This document shows positions 17,178 to 25,929 of a DNA stretch of 64,000 nucleotides, piece by piece. Under the pieces are notes generated by a model that was not told the DNA's origin, made no database searches, and saw nothing but the letters and a program-made list of their open reading frames with translations. The translations under genes were made by a program, and so were the position numbers. Position 1 is the stretch's first letter. Each line of letters begins with the position of its first letter. This DNA is from Asticcacaulis sp. AC402 (GTDB lineage: Bacteria; Pseudomonadota; Alphaproteobacteria; Caulobacterales; Caulobacteraceae), in contig NZ_AWGC01000023.1 of the NCBI RefSeq assembly GCF_000495835.1, forward strand, positions 1 to 64,000, written 5' to 3'.

Positions 17178-19967
17178 ATGGCTAAAAAACCCCTCGAAGT
17201 TGACAGCCTCAAGCACACGGACGCAACGCGGCGGAACATCCCGACGGCCGAGTTCGAAAGCCTGATGCGCGACGAAGACAAGACCCCGGTCCAGGTAGCC
17301 TATGAACGGCGCAACCGCGATCTCGACCCGCAACTGGTGTGGCGCGGCAAGGACGTGCAGGATCAGTCGGACCTGGTCGTCCAGGCGCCGCCGCTCTACA
17401 TCCAGGAAAAGGTCCACCCCAAGGTCCTGATCGATGACCTGAAGCGCGAAACCGAAGTCCGCCGGGCCAAGGCCGCCCCGCCGTCGGGCACGATCGACAT
17501 GTTCGGCGACTTCAATGGCCTGCCCGATATGGAGGCCAAGACCGAATTCTACCGCCACGACCAGCATTGGGCCAACCGCATGATCTCCGGCGACAGCCTG
17601 TCGGTCATGGCCTCCCTGGCCGAACGCGAAGGCCTGCGCGGCAAGGTCCAGTGCATCTATTTCGACCCGCCCTACGGCATCAAGTTCAATTCGAACTTCC
17701 AGTGGTCGACGACGTCACGCGACGTCAAGGATGGGGCGAAGGACCAGATTACCCGTGAGCCGGAACAGGTCCGCGCTTTCCGCGATACCTGGAAGGACGG
17801 CATCCATTCCTATTTAACCTATCTGCGCGATCGCCTGATTGTAGCGCATGACCTGCTGCATGAGTCGGGCTCGATTTTTGTCCAGATCGGGGATGAGAAT
17901 GTCCACCGTGTTCGGGCACTTATGGATGAGGTATTTGGTGAAGACAATTTCCTTAGCCAGATTGCCTTTCAGAAGACTGGAGGATTTGCGCCATCGGGTG
18001 TTAGCAATGTGCTGGATTATGTAATCTGGTTCTCGAAGGATAGTAATAAAGCAAAAATTCGATCCACCTACAGTTTCATGCCGAGCCCTCCGAAGGATGA
18101 TCCGTATTACGTTATACTGGATACAGACGATGGGAACGCCAGACGGGTTACGTCAGAGGAACGAGAGGCGCTTGATCCCCTGCAGCAACTAAGGACCTAC
18201 CGCTTCGGCCCCCTCAAGTCTGATGGCGCTAGTGCATCACCTCAAGTATTTCATTTCCAGGGAAAAGATTATAACGCAGGAGCCAACAGCCACTGGAAAA
18301 CTAATATTGAGGGAATGCGGCGTTTGGGTGTTGCTGGTCGCTTGCTAAAAACCAAGACGGGTATCCATCACAAACTTTACTGGGGAAATTTTGCTGCAAA
18401 GCGAATTGATAATGTTTGGGTTGATACTCAATCAGGCGGGTTTGGTGATCAAAAAATATACGTAGTCCAAACTACGCCGCGAGTTGTGCAACGATGTATG
18501 CTGATGACGACAGACCCCGGAGATTTGGTCCTTGATCCTACTTGCGGTTCGGGCACGACAGCTTACGTCGCCGAACAATGGGGGCGACGCTGGATCACCA
18601 TTGACACTAGTCGTGTATCCTTGGCGTTGGCACGTTCGCGATTGATGGGCGCGCGCTACTCCTACTACCTGCTGGCCGACTCTCCTGAGGGCCTACAGAA
18701 GGAAGGCGAACTGACCCGGTCACTTCCAAAGTCATCCGCAACGCGCGGCGACATTCGCTTGGGCTTTGTCTATGAGCGCGTGCCCCATATTACGCTCAAA
18801 TCGATCGCCAACAATACCGAAATCGATGTGATATATGACAGGGCTCAGGCGACGCTGGACCCGCTGCGCGCTGAGTTAAACACCACCTTGGGCAAGATCT
18901 GGGAAGAGTGGGAAATTCCGCGTGAGGCGGAGGCGGGCTGGCCGGCAGACGTCAAGACTCTGCATGCACAATGGTGGCAGGCACGGATCGAGCGCCAGCG
19001 TGAAATCGATGCTTCGATTGCGGCCAAGGCCGATAATGAATACCTCTTCGACAAGCCTTACCCGGACAAGAACAAGGTCCGAGTCGCTGGGCCGTTTACC
19101 GTCGAAAGCTTGTCGCCGCACCGCACCTTGGCGGTCGATTGGAACGACGAACTGATCGACCCTTCAGGGGTGTCGGAAAAGAGTGACGATTTCGACCACG
19201 TCCAGGACTTCGCCGGCATGATCCTGGAGAACCTGAAGGCCGCCGGCGTCCAGCAGGCCCACAAGGAAGACAAGATCAACTTCACCGCCCTGACGGGGTG
19301 GCCTGGCACCTATATTTGCGCTGAAGGCCGTTACGAAGAAGGCGAGACCCAAAGAAAGGCTGCCATCTTCATCGGCCCGGAGTTCGGCACCGTGTCGCGG
19401 CCCGACCTGGTCGCGGCTGCCCGCGAAGCCGGTGACGCCGGTTTCGATGTGCTGATCGCCTGTGCCTTCAACTACGATGCCCATTCCTCCGAGTTCGAGC
19501 GGCTGGGGCGTATTCCGGTGCTGAAGGCGCGGATGAACCCCGACCTGCATATGGCCAAGGATCTCAAATCGACCGGCGCCGGCAATCTGTTCGTTATCTT
19601 CGGCGAACCAGATATCCAGGTGCTCGATGCCGGCAACGGCCAGATCCAGGTCAAGGTTGCTGGGGTCGATGTCTTCAAGCCGCAGTCCGGCGAGGTCCTG
19701 TCCGAAGGCACCGACGGCATTGCATTGTGGATGCTGGACACCGACTATAACGAAGAAAGCTTCTTTGTCCGCCACGCCTATTTCCTGGGCGCCAATGATC
19801 CCTACAAGGCGTTGAAGACGTCGTTGAAGGCCGAGATCGATCCGGAAGCCTGGGAGACGCTGTACAGCGATACCTCGCGTCCCTTCGCTCGCCCAGCCTC
19901 GCGCCGTATCGCCGTCAAGGTCATCAATCACCTGGGCGACGAAGTTATGAAGGTGTTCGCCGTCTAA
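17178..19967 (+). CDS. Site-specific DNA methyltransferase, type III Mod-like (beta class)
   Basis: Transfers a methyl group from S-adenosylmethionine to an adenine or cytosine amino group in a recognition sequence. The catalytic motif FDPPYGIKFN lies at residues 162-171. The AdoMet-binding motif LDPTCGSGTT lies at about 452-461. This order defines the beta class. The segment between them is the target recognition domain, and its DNA (about 17,800-18,650) is clearly more AT-rich with different codon use from the rest of the gene, which suggests exchange by recombination. The 929-aa length exceeds most Mod proteins because of a C-terminal extension from about residue 520. The gene appears intact while its Res partner is interrupted, so it would act as a methylase without restriction. 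Confidence 0.9.
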   Translation: MAKKPLEVDSLKHTDATRRNIPTAEFESLMRDEDKTPVQVAYERRNRDLDPQLVWRGKDVQDQSDLVVQAPPLYIQEKVHPKVLIDDLKRETEVRRAKAAPPSGTIDMFGDFNGLPDMEAKTEFYRHDQHWANRMISGDSLSVMASLAEREGLRGKVQCIYFDPPYGIKFNSNFQWSTTSRDVKDGAKDQITREPEQVRAFRDTWKDGIHSYLTYLRDRLIVAHDLLHESGSIFVQIGDENVHRVRALMDEVFGEDNFLSQIAFQKTGGFAPSGVSNVLDYVIWFSKDSNKAKIRSTYSFMPSPPKDDPYYVILDTDDGNARRVTSEEREALDPLQQLRTYRFGPLKSDGASASPQVFHFQGKDYNAGANSHWKTNIEGMRRLGVAGRLLKTKTGIHHKLYWGNFAAKRIDNVWVDTQSGGFGDQKIYVVQTTPRVVQRCMLMTTDPGDLVLDPTCGSGTTAYVAEQWGRRWITIDTSRVSLALARSRLMGARYSYYLLADSPEGLQKEGELTRSLPKSSATRGDIRLGFVYERVPHITLKSIANNTEIDVIYDRAQATLDPLRAELNTTLGKIWEEWEIPREAEAGWPADVKTLHAQWWQARIERQREIDASIAAKADNEYLFDKPYPDKNKVRVAGPFTVESLSPHRTLAVDWNDELIDPSGVSEKSDDFDHVQDFAGMILENLKAAGVQQAHKEDKINFTALTGWPGTYICAEGRYEEGETQRKAAIFIGPEFGTVSRPDLVAAAREAGDAGFDVLIACAFNYDAHSSEFERLGRIPVLKARMNPDLHMAKDLKSTGAGNLFVIFGEPDIQVLDAGNGQIQVKVAGVDVFKPQSGEVLSEGTDGIALWMLDTDYNEESFFVRHAYFLGANDPYKALKTSLKAEIDPEAWETLYSDTSRPFARPASRRIAVKVINHLGDEVMKVFAV

Positions 19968-19978
19968 CGGAGGTCGGC

Positions 19979-20632
19979 ATGATCAAGACCGAGATCATGT
20001 ACGAGGGCAAGGTCGTCGTGACCTTGGAAAGCGACGATCCGAACGCCGGCCCGGCGATGCAGGCATCCGTGACGCAAAGCCTGGACTGGCGAAAGAACCC
20101 CGGGCCTGCGCCGGAGCCGGCGCGGGACGTCGCGCGGTTTGATATTGTCTTCACACCGCCCGAAGTCGGGTGCATCGACGCCATCATCACTTTCGACGAT
20201 CAGTCTGTCACCTTGCCGCAAAGCCAGGTCAACGATCCGTTCGAGGACATCAAGGCCTGGCTGGAGCGCGTTGCGACCGGAGAATTTACCTACGAGGTAC
20301 GCTTTCCGGAGGGTTGGGTGCGGCGGTTCGCGGTCGACCCTGATCCTGATCCGGACGTGGTCCTGTTCACGATCTGGGAACGGTGGTGCACGGACGAAAC
20401 GAAATTGGACTGCCACCTGCGTTTGCCGCGCAAGACGCTGGTTGCGACCTTCTACAAGGCGCTTCTGGACATATGGGAAAAGCCAGACCCCGACACCTTC
20501 TGGTGGGAATGGGACTACATGGCCCAAAGTGACGAGGCAGACGATAACGACGGCTATTATGGCATCTTTTACTACCATGTCCGAACACCCATCATCGACT
20601 CTTATCTGGCAAGCGGGACAGCAACGGAATAG
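19979..20632 (+). CDS. Uncharacterised 217-aa protein in the restriction module
   Basis: I do not recognise this family. It starts 11 bp after mod with a GGAGG ribosome site, so it belongs to the same transcript. The protein is soluble and acidic, with no signal peptide or membrane helix. It is rich in aromatic residues in the C-terminal half (FWWEWDYMAQ, YYGIFYYHV) and has two Asp-Pro runs (VDPDPDPDVV, EKPDPDTFW). The alternating hydrophobic pattern suggests mainly beta structure. Codon use matches the GC-rich neighbours. Position suggests an accessory or regulatory subunit of the restriction module; nothing in the sequence shows an enzymatic site. Confidence 0.7.
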   Translation: MIKTEIMYEGKVVVTLESDDPNAGPAMQASVTQSLDWRKNPGPAPEPARDVARFDIVFTPPEVGCIDAIITFDDQSVTLPQSQVNDPFEDIKAWLERVATGEFTYEVRFPEGWVRRFAVDPDPDPDVVLFTIWERWCTDETKLDCHLRLPRKTLVATFYKALLDIWEKPDPDTFWWEWDYMAQSDEADDNDGYYGIFYYHVRTPIIDSYLASGTATE

Positions 20633-20699
20633 TTTGCTTTGCGCGAAAAAATAACCCTATAGTTGAGTGCAAAATGCGACGAAAATGGGAGGCGGCGGG

Positions 20700-21704
20700 A
20701 TGTCAAAGTATTTAACCGGGGCGGATCTGTCGGCGGAGATCGATAAGCTTCTGGCGGAGCCGGGAGGCTCACATGCTGTCGCGTTTTGGGGGCGGGGTTC
20801 TGAGGATCGTTTGCCTGACAAAGGACAAGGTGATTTTCGTCTGATATGCAATCTCATGTCAGGCGGCACAAATCCGTACGTCATCGAGAAAATGAAGCTT
20901 AGCAACGTCAAACATCTCTCCACGTTGCATGCTAAAGTTTATGCGGGCGCAAAGAGTGTGGTCGTAGCCTCAGCCAATGCATCGATAAACGGACTGGGTC
21001 TTGAAGGCTTGGAACAGGCCAAATGGCTTGAAGCAGGTATCCAGATCGAAAAAAGCGAAGAGCAGTCTAAATGGTTTGAGAAACAATGGAATAAAGCGGA
21101 ATATGTCGACAAATTCGCAATTGAAGAAGCGATACGCATTTGGGAACGCCGCACGCCGCCACCGATAAATTCTTTTGCTGACTTTGATCCTAATAAAGAA
21201 CGGCTTCCACTACTTTATTGGGGTGACAATTCTGATTGGGATATAAGCAAAGCATCTGTGGAGGAGCAACTGGGTCCTCTTACACCCGAAATTGAAGCCT
21301 TGGTGGATGATAGTTTGTGGGTCCAGACCGAGGAAGATGCTGAGAAGCTTCCGCCGGGGACTTGGCTACTGGTTTGGCAGCAGGGTAGTGGGAAAGTTGC
21401 ATTAAAAAGCGTGCCTCCAGAGTGGTTTTGCACAGGAAGAATTCTAAAGAATTCATTTGTATTCACAGGAGAGGATTTACCGGAAGACTCCGTGTTGCGT
21501 TCAGAGCGGCACGACCTCAGCCCGTTCCCATTGGATGAGATGTTCCTCCGTTCGTTCTACTCAACGATTAACAGCGAAAAATTCATAGAACTTCGTATCA
21601 GTGACGATGCTGGGCCCTGGTTTACCGATCGACGAATAGATCTCACAAGGGAATTTTGGAAATCCTGCAAAAGCGAATATTTGCGCCTCGTCAATGGTAA
21701 CTGA
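20700..21704 (+). CDS. Phospholipase D-like (putative nuclease-fold) protein
   Basis: ATG 20700 follows GGGAGG at good spacing; the longer frame from 20667 is less likely. The product has 334 aa. The N-terminal half holds LSTLHAKVYAGAKSVVVASA followed by NASINGLGLEG, which fits a PLD-superfamily HKD half-site (H-x-K, then the Ser/Asn-rich strand). Only one HKD-like site is visible, so an active enzyme would need to dimerise, as known for bacterial Nuc-type nucleases. The C-terminal half is unrecognised. The DNA is visibly more AT-rich than the genes on either side, which points to a separate origin. It lies between the unknown 217-aa gene and the helicase, all on one strand. Confidence 0.65.
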   Translation: MSKYLTGADLSAEIDKLLAEPGGSHAVAFWGRGSEDRLPDKGQGDFRLICNLMSGGTNPYVIEKMKLSNVKHLSTLHAKVYAGAKSVVVASANASINGLGLEGLEQAKWLEAGIQIEKSEEQSKWFEKQWNKAEYVDKFAIEEAIRIWERRTPPPINSFADFDPNKERLPLLYWGDNSDWDISKASVEEQLGPLTPEIEALVDDSLWVQTEEDAEKLPPGTWLLVWQQGSGKVALKSVPPEWFCTGRILKNSFVFTGEDLPEDSVLRSERHDLSPFPLDEMFLRSFYSTINSEKFIELRISDDAGPWFTDRRIDLTREFWKSCKSEYLRLVNGN

Positions 21705-21718
21705 GGCACGTTGGCATT

Positions 21719-23800
21719 ATGGAATTTCGCATTGCCGACACCTTTACCGACAGCCTGGCCCGGCTGACCTCACAGGAACAAAAGGCCGTCAAAACCACGG
21801 CCTTTGATTTGCAGATGAACCCGGCGGCGCCCGGCCTGTCGTTTCACCGTATCGAACGTAGCAAAGACGAAAACTTCTGGTCGGTGCGCGTCAATGGCGA
21901 CATCCGTCTGATCGTCCACAAGACGGCGTCCAGTTTCCTGCTCGCCTATGTCGACCACCATGACGACGCCTATCGTTGGGCGGAAAAGCGGCGCATGGAC
22001 CGCCACCCGATGACGGGCGCCATGCAGTTGGTCCAGATCCGCGAGCGCATCGAGGATGCCGACATCTACGCCCATGCGGTGGCGACATCGATGCCACCCA
22101 AGCCCAGTCTGTTCGACAATCTGCGCAAGTTCGAAGTCATGGCCTTGGGCGTACCCGAGGACTGGGTCGAGGATGTCCGCAAGGCCACCGAAGACAGCCT
22201 GTTCGATTTGCTGAGCCACCTGCCCCAGGAGGCGCAGGAGGCCCTGTTGAAACTGGCCGTCGGTGAGCCGGCCGAGGCGCCCAAACCCGCGCCGGCGCCC
22301 GCTGCCGCTCCCGCTACCGAAGACGGCTTTGCCCACCCCGACGCCCAACGCCGCTTTCACCTGGTCGCCAGCAGCGAAGACCTGCAGCGCGCGCTCGATT
22401 TTCCGTGGGAAAAATGGGCCATCTTCCTGCACCCGGACCAGGAAGCCCTGGTGTCGAGAGATTTTTCCGGCCCGGTTCGTGTTTCCGGTTCGGCCGGCAC
22501 CGGCAAGACCATTGTCGCCCTGCATCGCGCCGTCCACCTGGCCCGCAGTCATCCGGGCAAGCGCGTCCTGCTGACCACCTTCTCGAAGGGCCTGGCACAT
22601 GCCCTCAATGCCCGGCTGAAGCTCTTGGTCGGCAGCGACAGCGAACTTACATCGCGCATCGAGGTCAAGGCCTTTGCTGCCGTCGGTTATGATCTGTATG
22701 CCGCAAACTTCGGCCAGCCCAACCTGGCCTCATCGGCACAGGTGCGGACCTGGTTGACCAAGGCGGCCGGCGAGGTCGAGGGCCACAAGTTCTCGCCCAC
22801 CTTTCTGGTCAACGAATGGTCCGACGTCGTCGACGCCTGGCAACTGGGCGATTGGGAGGCCTATCGCGACGTCACCCGGCTGGGTCGCAAGACGCGGATC
22901 GGCGGCCGGCAACGCGAAATCCTGTGGGCGATCTTTGAAAAGGTCCGGGCGTCCCTGGACGACCGCAAGCTGGTCACCTGGTCCGACGTCTTTGGGCGCC
23001 TTACCGGCCACTTCAACGGCACCGCCAAAAAGCCCTATGACTTCGCCGTCGTCGACGAAGCCCAGGACCTGGGCGTCGCCGAGGCGCGTTTCCTTGCCCA
23101 GGCCGTGGGTGTCGCCGACAACGCCCTGTTTCTGGCGGGCGACATGGGACAGCGGATCTTCCAGCAACCGTTTTCGTGGAAGGCTTTGGGCCTGGATGTC
23201 CGCGGCCGGTCGTTTACGCTGCGCATCAACTACCGTACCTCGCAGCAGATCCGCGAGATGGCCGACCGGCTGTTGCCGAACGCAGTCACCGATGTCGACG
23301 GCAATCGCGAAGGCCGCAAGGGTACCGTGTCGCTGTTCGAAGGCCCGGCCCCCGAGGTTCGCGCCTTCGACACCGAAGTCGCCGAAACGCAGGACGTCGC
23401 CACCTGGGTTTCGCAGCGCCTGGCACAGGGTATTGCTGCCCATGAGATCGTCGTCTTTGTCCGCTCCGACGCCGAAATGGTCCGGGCGCGCAAGGTGGCC
23501 AGGGCGGCGGGACTGGATGCAACGGAGCTGGACGATCGTTCGGCCGTTGAGCCAGGGCGGCTCAATCTCAGCACCATGCATTTCGCCAAGGGGCTGGAGT
23601 TCCGCGCCGTCGCGGTCATGGCCTGCGACGACGAGGTCATCCCCAACCAGACGCGCATCGAGGCGGTGAGCGATCAGGCCGATCTGGAAGAGGTCTACAC
23701 CACCGAACGTCACCTGTTGTACGTCGCCTGCACCCGGGCCCGCGACCACCTGCTGGTGTGCGGCGTCGAACCTGCTTCGGAGTTTCTGGGCGACCTTTAG
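21719..23800 (+). CDS. UvrD-type superfamily 1 helicase with an N-terminal ParE/RelE-like domain
   Basis: Residues 1-95 look like a ParE/RelE toxin fold (FTDSLARLTSQEQKAVKTTA, then FWSVRVNGDIRLIVHKTA and LLAYVDHHDDAYRWAEKR). A linker rich in Pro and Ala follows at about residues 180-200. The helicase core then shows GSAGTGKTIVALHRAVHLAR (P-loop, about residue 258), FAVVDEAQDLG (DEAQD box, about 445), LRINYRTSQQIREMADRLLP, NLSTMHFAKGLEFRAVAVM and YVACTRARDHLLVC. It is a predicted ATP-driven 3'-5' DNA translocase. Length is 693 aa. It closes the restriction module, 14 bp after the PLD-like gene. The toxin-like domain may be a nuclease or a regulatory relic; key RelE catalytic residues cannot be assigned by eye. 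Confidence 0.85.
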   Translation: MEFRIADTFTDSLARLTSQEQKAVKTTAFDLQMNPAAPGLSFHRIERSKDENFWSVRVNGDIRLIVHKTASSFLLAYVDHHDDAYRWAEKRRMDRHPMTGAMQLVQIRERIEDADIYAHAVATSMPPKPSLFDNLRKFEVMALGVPEDWVEDVRKATEDSLFDLLSHLPQEAQEALLKLAVGEPAEAPKPAPAPAAAPATEDGFAHPDAQRRFHLVASSEDLQRALDFPWEKWAIFLHPDQEALVSRDFSGPVRVSGSAGTGKTIVALHRAVHLARSHPGKRVLLTTFSKGLAHALNARLKLLVGSDSELTSRIEVKAFAAVGYDLYAANFGQPNLASSAQVRTWLTKAAGEVEGHKFSPTFLVNEWSDVVDAWQLGDWEAYRDVTRLGRKTRIGGRQREILWAIFEKVRASLDDRKLVTWSDVFGRLTGHFNGTAKKPYDFAVVDEAQDLGVAEARFLAQAVGVADNALFLAGDMGQRIFQQPFSWKALGLDVRGRSFTLRINYRTSQQIREMADRLLPNAVTDVDGNREGRKGTVSLFEGPAPEVRAFDTEVAETQDVATWVSQRLAQGIAAHEIVVFVRSDAEMVRARKVARAAGLDATELDDRSAVEPGRLNLSTMHFAKGLEFRAVAVMACDDEVIPNQTRIEAVSDQADLEEVYTTERHLLYVACTRARDHLLVCGVEPASEFLGDL

Positions 23801-23940
23801 AGACCCGCGTTATTGTTTTCCGTTAACTCAATGACTGGTTGAACGCGAAATTCTCCGCTAAGACAACGGACAAGCGCGCATTTTGATGACGTTCGACCGG
23901 TAGCCCTTTGCTGCCAGGACTGACGTGAGACAGGGGTTGG

Positions 23941-25929
23941 ATGACTGTGGATAAGCCTATTTTGGATGCCATTTTCTGGTTCTTGGGCATCTTTTTCAAG
24001 CAAGAGTTCGTCGCGCCTCTCATTCTGCTTCCCGGGTTATTCATTTGGGCTGGCTATTTTTGGTTCCGTGCCAGCCAGCGGTTGAAACCTTTCCATGCGG
24101 CCGTTGCGACGCGCCTTAAGACGCTTGAGGCGGCGCTGGGTGACGACCTAGACCCTTCCGCCGCCAGGCAAGCTTTCGCCGAGTCGTTTGGCGAGGTAAC
24201 GGGAGCCATGAACGACCGTGCACCAGGGGCTGAACCGCTGGTGCGGGCCTGGCAGGAGTTTCACAAGACGATCGTCGACGAGTCGGAGACGCCCATTCGC
24301 AATACCGCGCGTCCGAGTGCCTTCTTCGTCAGGATTATTCCGCAGCCCAGAGACTTGATCTTCTGGTCCAATACCTTCGTCGGCATTGGCCTGATCCTAA
24401 CCTTTATCGGCATCGTCGTGGCCTTGCACACAGCGTCCGAAGGTATGGAGGCCGGCAGCACAGCGCAGCAGTCCCAAGTGGCACTCCAGGGCCTGTTGAG
24501 CGTCGCCGCTGCCAAGTTCTTCAGCTCCATTGCCGGGCTTGGCGCCTCATTGATGCTGCGGTTCGTTGAAAACAAAATGACCCGGCGCCTGAACACTGAG
24601 GTCAATCGCCTCTGCGACCTTCTGGAAAAGGGCCTGATGTATGTCCCTGCTCAGTTGCTGGCCGTTCAGCAGCTCAATGAGCTCAAGCGCCAGTCGACAC
24701 AGTTGGAGAAGTTCAACACAGACCTGGCCCTGTCGATCGGCGAACAGGTCGGCCAACAGTTCCAGGCGGTGATGACCCCGATGCAGGCCTCTCTGAGCGC
24801 GCTGCATAGCTCTATGGACTCAATGAGCGACAGCCTTTCCAAATCGCTTGGCGAGGGCGTTGGCAAGGCCATCGAGGGCGCCGCCAGCGGTCAATTGGGT
24901 GAATTGGCCAAGACGCTCGCAAACCTTGGCGAGCAGTTGGCGGGGCTGTCTGAGCACGTTCAGGACTCCGGCGAGGACGCCGCCAAGCAGATCAGGGCAG
25001 CTGGCGCCGACTTCGCCCAGGCCGCCCAGGACATTCGCGAAGCCTTTTCCGGCCTGACCGGCCAGGTCGGCGAAATTGGCGCGGCCATTACCCAAGACGC
25101 CGAGGCCGCGCGCAAACAGCAGGCCGATCTGCTGCAACTGACCATGGCCGGGTTCGAAGCGGCCAATCAGCAGACCCAGGCCGCCATGGCCGGTGCCGTC
25201 CAATCCCTTCAGGATGCCGGCACCAAGGTCGCCGGCGATCTTCAGGCCCAGATGGGCGATGCCATGACCTCGGCGGCAAAGGAAGCCCAAGCGTTGGTCC
25301 GTGCGGCGATCGAAGACTCCAGCAAATCCTTCGCCGACGCCGGTAAATCGATTTCGGAGGCCGTCGAGACCGCTGCGCTCAGGATTGCTGCTCTGGCCAC
25401 CGCGATCGAAAAGAGCGAACGCCATGCCTCCAGCACGGCCGAGGCCTTTATGAACACCGCTGACGGGGCGCGATCGGCAGCTTCCTCGATGGCCGACGCG
25501 GCGGGTGGATTTGCGACCGCGGCAACGCCGGTGGCTAATGCGGCCAAGGCACTGCAAGAGGCCGCCACGCGGATTGCAGCAAAGCTCGATGAGAGCGAAA
25601 AATCGGCGCTCGAGGCCTTGAAGGCTATGCAAGGCTTGGCCGATGGCATCGCTGACACCCAGTCGTCAGCGACAGAAGCCTGGACCAGCTATCGCTCCCA
25701 CTTTGACGGCGTCGACAAATCCTTGGAGGGCGTCCTGGGGCAAATGACCCAGACCTTGTCCAACTCGATGAAAACCTTTGAGACCTTCTCACAGAACTTC
25801 GATGCCGAGATGGGCAAAGCCGTCAGTCGTCTGGGCGGGGTGCTGGAACCCCTCAAGGAAAATTCCGAAGCCATCTCCGAACTGGCTGATGAGCTCAAGA
25901 AACAATCCAGGGCGGAGTCTGGTCGATGA
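23941..25929 (+). CDS. zorA: Zorya anti-phage system protein ZorA (MotA-like proton channel subunit)
   Basis: Inner-membrane channel subunit that with ZorB forms an ion-driven motor in type I Zorya. A first membrane helix lies at about residues 22-43. The MotA/ExbB-like pair is at 140-163 (FVGIGLILTFIGIVVALHTA) and 175-200 (LLSVAAAKFFSSIAGLGASL). A very long helical cytoplasmic tail, residues 250-660, is rich in Ala, Gln, Glu and Ser with repeated phrases such as AAKQIRAAG and ATRIAAKLDE, as expected for the ZorA tail. The 662-aa length fits type I. The ATG follows AGGGG. The stop overlaps the zorB start (ATGA). A 140-bp gap before it could carry the promoter of the Zorya operon. Confidence 0.92.
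   Translation: MTVDKPILDAIFWFLGIFFKQEFVAPLILLPGLFIWAGYFWFRASQRLKPFHAAVATRLKTLEAALGDDLDPSAARQAFAESFGEVTGAMNDRAPGAEPLVRAWQEFHKTIVDESETPIRNTARPSAFFVRIIPQPRDLIFWSNTFVGIGLILTFIGIVVALHTASEGMEAGSTAQQSQVALQGLLSVAAAKFFSSIAGLGASLMLRFVENKMTRRLNTEVNRLCDLLEKGLMYVPAQLLAVQQLNELKRQSTQLEKFNTDLALSIGEQVGQQFQAVMTPMQASLSALHSSMDSMSDSLSKSLGEGVGKAIEGAASGQLGELAKTLANLGEQLAGLSEHVQDSGEDAAKQIRAAGADFAQAAQDIREAFSGLTGQVGEIGAAITQDAEAARKQQADLLQLTMAGFEAANQQTQAAMAGAVQSLQDAGTKVAGDLQAQMGDAMTSAAKEAQALVRAAIEDSSKSFADAGKSISEAVETAALRIAALATAIEKSERHASSTAEAFMNTADGARSAASSMADAAGGFATAATPVANAAKALQEAATRIAAKLDESEKSALEALKAMQGLADGIADTQSSATEAWTSYRSHFDGVDKSLEGVLGQMTQTLSNSMKTFETFSQNFDAEMGKAVSRLGGVLEPLKENSEAISELADELKKQSRAESGR

Noticed and set aside
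11009-23800. BREX or DISARM methylation-based system
   Set aside because: No PglZ-type phosphatase, BrxC-like ATPase, BrxL or PglX-type methylase is seen. The methylase has type III Mod layout.
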